Of a DNA stretch of 64,000 nt, positions 29,907 through 44,060 are shown in pieces (positions within the stretch are counted from its first letter, which is position 1; each line of letters opens with the position of its first letter). The stretch spans positions 372,001-436,000 of the forward strand of contig JAACJO010000012.1 in NCBI GenBank assembly GCA_013368445.1. Reading direction: 5' to 3'. The DNA comes from Leucocoprinus leucothites (Eukaryota > Basidiomycota > Agaricomycetes > Agaricales > Agaricaceae). The position numbers and the translations under genes are program-made. The notes beneath the pieces were generated by a model. It saw only the letters and a program-made list of their open reading frames with translations, did no database searches and had not been told where the DNA came from.

Positions 29907-31329
29907 GTGGAATGATCAGGGGCTTAGACCTTTCACAGAGTTATTGGACTACGTACTAGTGAGCGAGTAGCAAGAGTCGTAGATGGTGCACACTGTTATG
30001 TCGACAAGAAGAGCTCCGGATACGAACGGGGGGGCCAGAGACAACGTGGCTGGGAAGACCACTAATGTAGGAGGTTGTCTGCCGTACGTATATCCAGGGT
30101 CCCATAGATTCATGAATTCTTACATTCCATATCAAAGAGTCCCTGGTCAGAGCGAGCAAACCTAGGCTCAGTCGCAGCCAAAGCAGGTGAGAAAGTCGAT
30201 TGCGTATCAACACAATAGACGAATTCTTGTTTTGTTCTCCCTATGTATCTTGGAGAGCCTTAGATATTGGAAGCAGAGTAGGGATCAATCGCCAGTTCAA
30301 GAAGAGGTCCATGTCCGGTCATCTGCTCGAAGTGACTGAGGATACTGGCTACCAAGATTGAAGAGCTGCAAAGATGCCAGTGCCAAGAGGAGACGCGGTC
30401 GCATCATCGTAGACTCGACGCGGAGGGGCAAGTCACGCGAAGGCAAGAGCTTCATCACGTGATCTGAGCACGCCATAGCACGCCATCGACTGAGTTTGAA
30501 CCGCAAGTACATAGGCCAGAGGGCAAGAAAACACTCTTTCTTTCAGATCTACATGCTGTCTTCATGCTACCATCTCCCATCGCCCTCTTAAATGTCCCAG
30601 GGCCCAAGCCTCTGTGGCCCTCGTTGTAGCAAACGTCCACCAGTCTTCCCTGGCTTATTTACTCTTGCCTTTTTTGGGTGATCGGCTTTCATACGTTCGG
30701 TTTAGCCAAGGGATCCTTTGCGCTCTATCGAAAGATATACCAGTATCGTGTCAGGCAAGACAGTGAAGCCAACGACCACCAAGACATCACTCCGAAGTCC
30801 TATCCACTCAAACTCACTCCTACTCGTACGGCTCTGCATCCAAGCGATCATGGTTCTCACCCAGTTAGCATCATATTACATCTCCGCCGCCCATTGTCGG
30901 ACCTCGTGTCGCACAAGTCGTACGACTCTTTGCCTCGTGACTCGCTAGGACCATTGCCGTATCTGAACGGACCTCAATTCTTACCCTCTCTCCCGTAATG
31001 ATCCTGTACCAAGAACACGTCTACGACAAATACAGGCCTTCCTGTTCGTTGGAGTCGTATCCCCGCATATCACCTGCCTTCATTTTCGCTCGCAATTGGA
31101 CAATGAATGCTTCTTTGGTCATCGTCATTACGCGACAGACACCCAAACCTGGGTTTCAATTGACTGGGACCCGATATCATTCGCCCCGCACTGGCCATCG
31201 GCTGAACCAGGAGCTTGTTTTTGTGTTACTTAGGTGTTTGTACGTGTAATACTAGCTCTTCCCAATTAAAGCCATTTTGCCTATAAAATCGCTCCCTCCA
31301 CCGCTGAGGGTTCTTTAACCAAAGCTGCA
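29907..31329. other. Divergent intergenic region
   Basis: About 1.4 kb between the F-box gene and the Egt1-like gene. Small open frames are present but unconvincing. The right end contains the probable core promoter of the Egt1-like gene. Confidence 0.35.
31281..31288 (+). promoter_or_regulatory. Probable TATA box of the Egt1-like gene
   Basis: The sequence CTATAAAA lies 42 bp upstream of the ATG at 31330, with a CCAATTAAA element just before it at 31262. This short distance argues that the gene really begins at 31330 and that no methyltransferase domain is hidden upstream. Confidence 0.45.
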
Positions 31330-33578
31330 ATGAATTTTGCAAGCTCTCCATCCTCCTCCGCCTCGAGCTCCGGACGTGTATCGCCTAGTTCAAGGGCGAC
31401 CTCACCGTCTTCGGAAAAAGCGGATTCTACTCTGCTGCCCCGTACTTTCGTTTATGCCGTGAATGCTACTCCTGAGTTCTTGTCGGCTGCCTTCGATAAG
31501 CATGTCGACTCTGAGGAGCATGCTCTCGGTGTCATCTTGGACGACGAAGATGCTGTTGCTGTCGACATCGCCAGTTGGCGTCCTGAAGAGCTCATGGGCT
31601 TTAACTACCATGTTTCTTCATTTCCCCATGCTTCTCGCATCCTAACCTCTGTATGTCATTGACCAAATTTCGATTGTAATCTGTCACTAATAACCCTTAG
31701 TCTCCTGAATTTACTACTCCAACACAATTCTCTCAAGCAGATCAGCAACTTAAATTTGCGCTTGCTTCTCTTCGCTCGATCCTCGCTCTTCCCTTTAACG
31801 ATGGAAAATCTACCCTCCACATCGTTGAGCGGCCGAAATTCGTCTTCACCCCACTCTCTCACACAGTCGGTTTCCAAACGTCCACACCAGTTCCCTGCCC
31901 TCTTGGACAGGACCCCTTACCCGGCAATATCCCAACCCTCCAGGAATGGGATAAACTCTGGGCTGCCTGGGATATGGTTACCCTGCAGATGATCCCACAC
32001 GAAATGCTTCACCAGAAACCGATTGATCTGAGACACAAGTGTCTGTTCTATATCGGCCACATTCCGACGTAGGTTTTCTTCTGATATATGGGTGGTATGT
32101 AGGTCGCTGAACGCAAAGAACATCTGGGTAGCTTCCTCGACATGCTTTTGAATAAGGCAATTGGTGGTGGCGCCACCGAACCTGCTTACTTCTGGAAGAT
32201 CTTTGAGGTAATGCCAATTCATGTAGGGCGACGATGGCTTCCTGACTTTTTTTTTTTTTATAGCGAGGTATTGACCCGCACGTTGACGATCCCGATCACT
32301 GCCATGTAAGTCCTTCCCTTCTCTCACCGCGCTCTCGAATCAAGCTGATCACGACTTGTCTACCAAAGAACCACTCGGAAGTCCCAGAGAAGGATGAGGA
32401 TTGGCCCACGCTCGAGACCATTATGGCTTTCCGGGACGGTGTGCGTCAACGTCTCCGAAATCTCTACCATGAGCTTGAGACTGGCAAACGTGAGCTGACG
32501 CGCAACATCGCGCGTACGCTTGTCATGACGCACGAACACGAGGGATGGCATGTCGAAGTCAGTAATGGAACACTATACTTGTTACGTTACTAACATAGTT
32601 CACCCAGACCCTGCTGTACATGCTCCTTCAAAGGGCAGGCTCGGGCACTCGTCCACCCTTTGGGTTCACTCAACCCCCTTGGCACATCCTGTCTTCTCAA
32701 TGGTCGCGCGTACCCCTCCCGTCCACGCCGACGGTTACCATTGGCCCAAGTACGGTCACACTTGGACACAACGATTCCGAAGCCCTCGACAAACAACCCG
32801 CTCACCTGCACGATGTCCAAAACCACGTCTTCGGCTGGGATAACGAGTCCCCAGTCCGTACCGTAAACGTGAAGCAAATTAAAGTTGAATGGCGGCCTGT
32901 GACGAACGGGGAGTTCGAAACGTTCATACTCGAGGGCAAAGGCAAGGGTGTTGTGGCCATGCCGGAGAGCTGGATTCAAGAACAAGATGGAGAGCACAAG
33001 GTTCGGACGATGTTTGGTCCAGTATCCTTCGCTGTGGCAAGGACATGGCCTGTCCTGACATCCTACGATGACCTTGCATACTATGCAAAATGCAAAGGAG
33101 GACGCTTGCCGACAGAACCTGAACTTAGGTTGTTCCTGGATATGTATGATGTTGGATATGAGGGTGGTGCAAATGTTGCGTTCAGACATTGGCACCCTAT
33201 TCCGTGAGTACCTTCCGTTCTCGAGTCACTACCTCCGGATGTTCACACAGATACAGAGCAACTACTGGTTGCGACAATAGCGGTAAAGGTTCGAACGGTG
33301 GTGTCTGGGAATGGACGTCGACACAATTCGATGGCCATGATGGACTCGCGCCGACGGAGCTCTTCACTGGATATTCTACAGATTTCTTTGATACTAAGCA
33401 TCAAGTGGTTGTAAGTCTCTTTCATCACCAACCACAAGTCCCCCTCTGATAGCTTTACTAGCTTGGCGCTTCGTATGCAACGATACCCAGACTTGCGGGC
33501 CGGCGCACTGTCCGAAACTTTTACCAGCACAATTATCCCTATCCATGGGTTGGTGCCCGCGTCGTTTATGATGCTTAA
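31330..33578 (+). CDS. Egt1-like non-haem iron sulfoxide synthase, methyltransferase half missing
   Basis: Eight exons give 622 residues: 31330-31650, 31701-32068, 32132-32207, 32264-32305, 32369-32557, 32608-33203, 33251-33410 and 33462-33578. It matches the C-terminal half of fungal ergothioneine synthase Egt1. The DinB-like iron domain has LWAAWDMVT, CLFYIGHIPTFLDM and HEHEGWHVETLLYML, with the H-x-x-x-H-x-E ligands plus the GHIP histidine. The FGE/sulfatase-modifying-factor domain has GWDNESPVRTVNV, GGRLPTEPELRLFLD, GGVWEWTSTQF and the end WVGARVVYDA. In Egt1 this half joins cysteine to hercynine with O2. The usual N-terminal SAM-dependent histidine methyltransferase is absent. Instead there are about 45 Ser-rich residues and an unrecognised domain of about 150 residues. 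A separate methyltransferase elsewhere, or a different substrate, is implied. Confidence 0.85.
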
Positions 33579-33688
33579 TAGACTCTATGTAATCCTGTAT
33601 AGTAATGCATTATGGTATCATTTGTTGGTCATGTAGTCGTGTAGTCCCTCTTTCTCAATCAACTTGTTCGTCTCCAACTTGTTCGTCT

Positions 33689-34839
33689 TCAATCTGTGTT
33701 CAATAACAGCCGCCACATACCAAAAAGTACGTTGGCAAGAAATCCAATTACCAAACCCATCTGCATGCGACGTCTGAAAAGGGAAAAGACGTTATAAGCT
33801 ATCCCCCCGAGCACCTAGGTCAAAAGATCTACTCACGAGAAGACAACGTTACTTGTTGGGTCACTCTCACTACCATCCTCCCAGAACACCGCGGGCGCTG
33901 AACTCTTCATAAAGAAGAACGGTAGAATGGGGAAGAAAAATCCAACCATCGTGCCCTGAAGCACTGCGGAGCTTGTCGATGAAGACTGTGAGAGAACAGC
34001 ACTTCCAGCGCCGTCCATCGAGTCTATCCACTGTTCTTCGAGCATTCGGAAATGCTCATCATCTATCCACCTGTGTGAGCGAAAAATCAAAGATTTGAGA
34101 CTAAGTTGTGCATTCGTACATTCTTCCTCAGTCTCAAATTCCATGTCGAGATAATTAGAACTTGACTGGTTATGAAACTGCCGTCGGAAATTCGCGATAT
34201 CTGTTTCAGAAAACCCTGCGACAGCCAGTCTGTCGAATCCGCGCACTGGCCTGAGTTGCACTTCCTATAAAAGTAAATCAATTGGTGGATTTCCTCTAGG
34301 AGAGGAGTATAAAATATCGAACGCACTGGTTCTTTCTCGTCCTCTATCATATCCGCCTTCTCCATCTTGGGTCCAACAGAACAGTGTATCCAGGTAGTCG
34401 CTGCCTTTCGCGGGGCGTTGGACTCTGTATTCATCCCCTGTTGTCGTTCTTCTAATGCCATTAGCAAATCATGGAGAGATGTCCCGTCCGTCAAGAGTCG
34501 ACCAGATTGAATAAGCCGTAGCCTTCTGTCTTTAAGGTCAGGACGAGCTTCACGAATCTATATGAATGAATTCATGGAATCCAATCAACCGACTATAGTG
34601 GAGGGGAGAAACAATAAGCCCACCTTCCGTTTGGCATCTTTTACAGAGTCCTGTTTCTCTACCGCTATAGTCAGGTCTGGCAAACCGTCTGTAAATCGAA
34701 CGACCAAATCGCGTGATAACTGTTCCGCGTCTTCTGGCTGTGCTGACTGTGACGACGTGCTGGCACCGTTGGTATTATTTAGAGAATCTATGGCACGTCG
34801 TTTCCCTTTAGCTTTCTCGCTCAATGGCATAGAGGTCAT
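33689..34839 (-). CDS. DSC E3 ubiquitin ligase complex subunit 3
   Basis: Multi-exon gene, start ATG 34839 (MTSMPLSEKAKGKRRAID). An N-terminal ubiquitin-like domain of the DUF2407 type (LVVRFTDGLPDLTIAVEKQD...RLRLIQSGRLLTDGTSLHDLL) is followed by the DUF2407 C-terminal motif FDRLAVAGFSETDIANFRRQ. Two hydrophobic membrane segments (MVGFFFPILPFFF, and the last exon MGLVIGFLANVLFGMW) come at the end, finishing at 33689. In fission yeast and Aspergillus, Dsc3 belongs to the Golgi/endosomal DSC ligase that drives SREBP cleavage and membrane protein quality control. The domain order and length match the family. Confidence 0.85.
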
Positions 34840-35251
34840 CTTTGAAGGTGAAGAGCTGGAGTGAGTCTATCGGCCAGACGAGCTGGCAGTTCGCGGAAGG
34901 GATTGTGTTACCATATGTGGAAATGCTTAAGGAACACCAGATCACATCTCTGAGCCTGGCAATGGGCATCATGCCCATGTCGCTCCATTTCTAACGTTGT
35001 TCTTGGCATGACCCACTTGATCAACGCTATACCCTTCAGGCCAAAGATAAGAAGTTGTCTGCAAGGCCTAAGTAGAAGACAAGTAGAGCGTTCCAAAAAA
35101 AAAGACTACCAAGTGATTGTATAAACGTACAAACCGAAACAAACTACCATCATATTCGTGTTTCATTACCAAGTACTACCCAATTGTGCTCAACAGCAGG
35201 TATTATCATGATCAAAGGAACGTTAAACAAGCATGCCGCTTCAAGCACCCG
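34840..35251. other. Intergenic spacer
   Basis: It contains the 5' flank of the DSC3 gene and the 3' flank of the nucleoside transporter, which are both on the minus strand. No gene is supported. Confidence 0.35.
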
Positions 35252-37616
<2,365 letters not shown>

Positions 37617-40565
37617 GGCTCTGGAGGTTGTTGAAACCGATGGATTGGAGGCCGTTGGAGGAAGAACAGGTGGGGCGGCGCTAGCGAGAAAAGAGCCCGT
37701 TCAACTAGGAGCTAGTATATATTAAAACTCCCAAGGTGATAAGGTGTCGCAGAAACACCCATGTGCTTCAATCAAAGTCGTCCCCCTGGACTACCTCCCG
37801 GGGCAAGTAATTCAGAGCCGATAAGAAGCCTTGTGTACAATTGATGATAGAAGTGACGGGCACTCAGAGTGGAGAACGCCGGTTTGGCTCCGGTATAAGT
37901 CTGGTTCCCCTGTTTCTAACTTTATTCACAGCCTCTGATCTCATCGGCTACATTTCTCTGGCGATACCCCGCCTCCGAAAGCAAAATTATCCAAGTTGGT
38001 GATCAACTGAGGCTTGATAATACTTGGCTCAGCGCGCAGGGAGGATTTCGCACCATGTGCATTTTATATGGACGCTGTCAAGTTGGAGATGAACTGCCCA
38101 CATGGGCTCGGGCACAAGACAGAAGATTTTCCACGGGTATTGCCTGGCCGCGCCGCGAAGCGGACAAAAATACTCGCCTGGCTTCTCTGAAGGACATAAA
38201 CTTGGGACTAACCCAGAAGGGCCACGGAGCCTGTTACGCACCCCGGCAGCACAACGGAGCGACACCGGTAGAGCGGATGATAACGATGTACAGATGGAGG
38301 ATTCGGACGTCTGCAAATCAAGAAGTTGGTCTGCGACTTCTAGATCTAGGCAAAATCGAAGATCGTCCGAAATCGCAGACTATAACTCATTCTCTTAACC
38401 CGCCATACTCAGGCTCAGTACTTGCACTTTACAGAACGTCGCATTCCGAAGATCTTTCACTGGCAACCGTTGATATTCATGTACTTTCGAGTGGCTCGCC
38501 CAGTCGTACTGTGTGCGTTTCGAAGCGGCATTCAACATGAGTCGGTGCTCACACGACTACAGGCTGGCAAACCTAAGACCAGTATTTTTTAAGAGATTTC
38601 CTGGGCCAAAAATAAGTGGGTTCATGTGCCAAGTTATATAATAATGGCACAACGATAACTTGTCAAAGGAACGTCTGCCAGTCAACCCAGTTTACATTCT
38701 ACCGCCATTTGTACAACACATTCGATCCATATCACTCAGCCCGCGTGGAACAGTCTCTCCTTACTTCTAGGTAACGAGGCTTGCTGTCGCGCCTGTGGTC
38801 TTGCCTTTATGAATGCCAAGAAAGTTTTCGAGGCCACGCGAATCCTTTGCCGCTTTGACCATGGTGAAAGGGGTATCTGGAATCTTGTTTCAAGGGATCC
38901 AAATAGAACACCATGGTTTATAACTCGTTGTGCACGAACCTATGCATGAAGATTTGGGATCCCATGGAGTCTGTCAACCTTCTTATAGGCCTCCTCGAGG
39001 TTTCTAGACCTGTGATAGTGCTTGGAACAGCGGAGGCGGCTTATGGTTGCCAGCTTCGGTTATTTCAGCGCTATTCTTGGCGTCTTTTCCATGAGAACCT
39101 CGAGCCCAGCTCATGAAGAAAAGCAGTCAATTAGCCTCAAATAGACTTGTGAGATGGCAATGTTTTCCTTCTTCCTCTGTGGTGCCATCTTTTCGATATC
39201 ATCGCCAACTCCCCACTGGGGATGTCCTCGTCCGAGAAGGACTCGTTGAAGGCCTGAGACCGAGCTCCCCGGGAGACCATTCCATAGGATTCCGGTGCTG
39301 TGGATAGAGTTTGGTTCCCCACACAGGGTACGTTATGGCTGGGCCAGCGCTTCAGGAAGACCCCCTGGTCGAAGAAACACCATATCCACCTGTTGTAACA
39401 AGCACTCACTGCTGCGGACCATAGTAAGGGCCCCTTGGGGTGCTAGTCGATATCTAAAGTGACACTATGAGCGGCTGAGACCACAGCTGCCGAGTGGCCT
39501 GTACTGGGAGTTGCGAGTTGATTCGTCATTGGGGTTGAGACGGCAGGACCCGCATAGGTCCTGACCATGGGAGGATATCATTGTCCCTCGGATTACAACT
39601 GTAATCATGATTATGTTTCCTACTACCAACTATGTTTTCACCACCGTCTATGCTTCGACCGCCGACCAATAACCCCGGGCCTACCAAATACACCCACACA
39701 TTCTTCAGGACTCGGACAGTCCCTCCACAGTAGTTACAACTCCGCCACCCCCGGGCCAATGGCTTGGAACACGTCTTCGTGCTATTTCAGCGCTACGAAA
39801 TAGGCTGGCTGAACATGTGACCGCGAGTGCGTTGAACGAGGGGGGCGCTAACTTTATGTAATGATATATTTACATTTCATCCGTGTCCTCTCCCCATCGC
39901 TCCAGAGCCTCGACCCTGGTAATTGCTATCAGTAAATAGAGCTTGTTTGCAAGACGATTTTGCCTCAAAATGACTCAGTTCTCCCTCAATTTACTAGTGT
40001 GCCCCACAACGGAGTGGAGACTTTTCCCTGGAATCAAGCCGAATTTCATTCGCTCAAAACCCGGTTGTAAACAACCTCTAATACTATGCTCACTTGAACT
40101 GAAAGGAACCTTCGGTGCGATGTCCAACAGCAATAGTGTCAGGCCCTCGACGCGAAGTGCTGAACCTCGCAGCTCATCTGCTTCCCACATGGTCGCTCCG
40201 CGGCCCCCACCTTTGCAACCACCAAGTACTGCTTACTTGAACCGAGGAGACTCTTAATTTCCGGTCTGCTAGCGATGATGCAAGGCTCCTCGATTCTCGT
40301 TATGGGTCGTCATATCTACACTCCAAACGTTAAACAAACGGCCCCAAGAAACACTGGTCTTGCCGTTAATATGTGGCCCTAAATATCAGGCCGCCTCCAC
40401 AAACACCCTTTACCCCAGAGCCACCTCGCCGCTGATTATTGAATTCAACAATGACTCAAACTCCCGAGCTTGATCCCGGAATGCACGTCATACAATACAC
40501 TTCACTACCTCATATATAGTTGCTCAAAGCGAACTCGAATTCCTAAACAATATCCATATCCCTCC
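37617..40565. other. Gene-poor block
   Basis: Nearly 3 kb with no gene I can support. A TATATATTA sequence at 37716-37724 may be the core promoter of the nucleoside transporter, read on the minus strand. A 161-codon frame at 38055-38540 and several frames around 38900-40260 look random in composition. Near 39590-39790 one frame reads Thr/Val/Tyr-rich text followed by Pro-rich sequence in a different frame. This could be a decayed secreted or membrane protein, but the evidence is too thin to annotate. Confidence 0.35.
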
Positions 40566-41969
40566 ATGGTCCGCTCTAAACCTACTTTCTCTCCCCCTGC
40601 AACTACAAGGAACACGGGACGTGCTATTCGACGTCTAGTATCATGTTTTGATAACGTGTTGGCTATTACTGGAGAGTCAGATCGGCGTATACTCATGTCC
40701 GGGGACTCCGACGATCCACTCAATCAGAACAATGAAGACGATGAAGAATCCACCCGAAAGTAAGTTGACTGCGTTGTTTTCTCCTCATCCCTACTGATCA
40801 TCTTCCAGCCACGACCGCCTCTTCTCAGCCTTCGGCCTACTTGTGAAAGCAGATCCTCATATCAAACCCATTCTCAAGAGTCCCGATCCCGATACCTTAC
40901 GGTCGTACGCAACTACGGTATCCTTATATTCCTTGATTAAATACTCCCCGCTGCTGACTTTTGATTCTCAAAGCTCCAGGAGGGTGCTAACGCAGCACGA
41001 AGTGACGATATAAATCGAATCAAAGCTGACCTCGCCTTCTACCTCAATAAGCGGATTGGAGCTGCTGATCCACTTAGTCCAAGGTCGCGCGTGAATCGTG
41101 GCCTTCAGCATGATGTTTGTGGGAGACTGTTGACTCCTATTGAAGTCGACTGGGATGATCTCGAGTAAGAACTTTCTCTGATTCTGGATGGTGCTGATGT
41201 GTGCCATATGATTCTTAAGAGTTCGAGCTAGTATTCGTAATGGGACCGAGTCCTTCAACATCAATAACAGCTTCTATTTACGATGCCTGTACCCCAATGG
41301 CATGGGTGACGCAAATAATGCAGAGGATGGCTTTCTTCGTGGTGGGCTGTTGATCATGGTATGGTGACTATGATCCGGTAGTCGCATGTCAAGCGCTAAT
41401 ATCCGTATCTAGGCCTACCGTTCGATTTTCATGTCGTTAACCAGAAGGAAATCCGAACTCGACAACTCCATAGAGGGTGGAGACCAGGCAACTGCTCTCT
41501 TGAACCGAAACATGATGCAACAAACGTTCACTCGAGCAAGTGTGGCATCCACTCTTAGAATGGATGGCAAGGCTACTGGTCGCTCAATCGCATATGTAGC
41601 TACTATTGTGAGTTGTGCCTTTAGATGACCAAGATCAGACTCATATATTTTTTCGCAGCTTGTATTCAATCTCACAGACGCAGCTCGGTGGAGAAAAACC
41701 TACAATGGCTTCAACTTCCAAGCTTTCTATAATTTCCTGGTAGATTATTTTGAAAACGTCCCTGACAATGCCTCGCGACGTCAAGCTAGTGTTAACAGCC
41801 TGCTCACTTACTGGAACGGGTGAACCACCATCGAGTTCCCTGCCACCTTTCTGCTGACATCCCTCCTAGCATGATTTTTCCCGATCCTCATGCGTCCTAC
41901 AAGAAGCTCCAGGCACAGCGTGCAGCCCGCCACCGGGAAGCCCAGTTAACCCGCCAAGCTAGCGGTTGA
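40566..41969 (+). CDS. DUF6698-type protein
   Basis: Seven exons, start ATG 40566 (MVRSKPTFSPPATTR): 40566-40759, 40809-40917, 40974-41164, 41220-41358, 41413-41607, 41659 to about 41819, then a last exon from 41871 to TGA 41969. The last donor is GTGAAC at 41820, and using it replaces an immediate stop with a 33-residue tail rich in Arg, Gln and Ala. The middle holds the features I associate with basidiomycete DUF6698 proteins: FLRGGLLIMAYRSIF, then DGKATGRSIAYVATILVFNL, then FNFQAFYNFLVDYFE. These are lineage-specific, often multi-copy and linked to repetitive regions. No biochemical role is known. Gene-poor DNA flanks it on both sides. Confidence 0.75.
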
Positions 41970-44060
41970 ATTTGACTATGTATTATTTGTAGTATCCTGT
42001 CTGATTCGTGTGTAGTATTTGTTGATATATTATTTTCCCTGTCTATTCCGGTATGCATGCAGCAAATGAGGAGTAGATCTGAGCATTGGATTACTAAATC
42101 GTCGGTAGGCTGGTGTCATATAACACACTATCCATCGTCATTGGTTATCATTATGTCGCCCATTGCTCAGGTGTTTCGTCGTTGTAGACACCGTGACTTG
42201 TCAGAAGATATTTAAGTGGCACAACCTGGCGAAATCACTCCAGTACTCTACCCTTACAAGATAAGTTGAATACTTCTCTGACAGGTACCTATGAGACGAC
42301 TCATTAACCAGGATCCTATTGCCAATTATAGTCATTGGTCGCTACTAGCTTGAGTGAGATTCACAACACAGTCACTGCTCACACTTTGTACCTACTGACG
42401 CCGGTAGTATAGCGCTGACCTTGGGCAAACATTTCAGGTTCTGGCATGGTGTGCTTAAGCTCCGAAAGGTAGCCAGAAAGCTGAAGCCAGCCGTGGTCGA
42501 CTGTTGAAAATACCAACCAATACTGTAACGGACCTTCAAGTACTACAAGATTGTTCCAGCGAAGTCTATCTACTTGAAACTGTTAGGGACACTGAAAAAA
42601 TACTACTCCCAAGAACCGTCGAGGAAGTCCCGAGTATCAACAACAGAGGTAGCGACTCGAGGCAAACGAGCGACGGATCGCCCAAAGTTGACATCATCTT
42701 CTCCCATCAGCAACCGGCGTCAGGATGACTTTGCATTTCCTCCCTCCTTCACAGCTGGCTTCTTATCGCTCCCAGGCTTTAGAGCCTTGATGGCCTGCCG
42801 GAAATACCAAGATACTCAAGGGTTGATCTAAAGACCTTTTCATAGCAGTTTGCTCACCTTTCTAATCCCAATGTCCGCCAATGCCACGAACCTGTCGCCA
42901 GCACTAATATCATGAACAGGTGGGTCTCTTCTTCTCTGGGAGGCTTCGGGATTTCTTCGTACTTCGGGATTCAGAGGACAGGGACAATCATTGTGTTAGT
43001 ACAGTTCACTTAATCAATCCTGAGTAAGTTTACCTGGAGCTAGGACTATAAAGAGGGGCTCGTGAAGGTAAGTCTGCTGAGATTCAGTGTAGGTAGGGGG
43101 TTGGGAAGTTGGTCGTATTGGCGGTGGCATCTTGGTAGAGGGCAAGCGAGAGAAGGACAAGTCCGCAGGCAATTATCAGGGTGGAGTTGGTTTTATAAGT
43201 CGTCAGCTTCGTTCTTGAGAACCCACTGCATCCATCAACTGCCACATGACTTGTGTCTTCGAGGGAGAATCTGTACTAATATTAGGACGGCTCGGCAGTG
43301 TTGCTGACTAGTTGACAGTGTGATGGAGACATCTGACTGCTGAATACGACTCTGCAGTCACCGTGGTCGCGAACGTTTATCAAGGCTTTCTGCCGTCGTG
43401 CTAAACAAACATATACTTTGCTGCAAGTTTGTTGAAGCTCCCTGATTCCAGGAATTCGGGTACACAAAGTGGACTCACCCAGGTGGAGCCTCCCAAGACT
43501 GGGTTCCATTATGTTGCGGTGATGGAGGTGCAGAGAGGCTCCACTGAGGTTCTAAGATCTGGGCTTCCTTTGATGATGCCAATCCTCAGATCAAGGCGCG
43601 AACACATCAAGGTGCCAACGACTTGGGCGACTTGCTTCCTTAACACCGGAGATCAATACAGGCACCGTGGGTGACCGCATCCTCAAGATCCTACATTTGA
43701 GGCTACGAGAAGATTTCCTGAAAATTGGCAGTTGGTTTGGTCAAATAGTCATGTATTCGTAGGGCAGGCAGTGTCCTTGAGACACTAATCGTGACCTAAG
43801 GATCTTGGCATTGAACACGTACATGCTGCAGTACACACAGGCGGACAAATGCTACGATCTACGCATATGCAAATGGTTAATGAAAATCCATGCAAAAATG
43901 TGAATATGGAGGTATGGTAAAAGAATAATGATACAGTTGGGATGGAGATTGAGGACATATTGACAGCGAGATGCGAGATAGACAAATAAACAGCGTCAAT
44001 ATATGGGCAAAACCAAAATGCAACACGGAAAAACGAAGAAGAAAGATGCACGATACAACA
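41970..44060. other. Gene-poor block
   Basis: Two kilobases between the DUF6698 gene and the Ams2/Spt21-like gene. Short open frames (42504-42831, 43062-43307, 43429-43674) do not resemble known proteins and do not splice convincingly. No terminal repeats or tRNAs were recognised. Confidence 0.35.

Noticed and set aside
38055..38540. 161-codon plus-strand frame in the gene-poor block
   Set aside because: No motif, no splice signals and no compositional bias. It overlaps frames on the other strand with equal merit.
41821..41823. Stop codon after TGG AAC GGG as the end of the DUF6698 gene
   Set aside because: A GTGAAC donor overlaps it, and splicing to 41871 gives an in-phase basic tail ending at 41969, which seems the better model.
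41970..44060. Possible transposon in the gene-poor block
   Set aside because: I looked for transposase, reverse transcriptase and terminal repeats and found none that I could support by eye.
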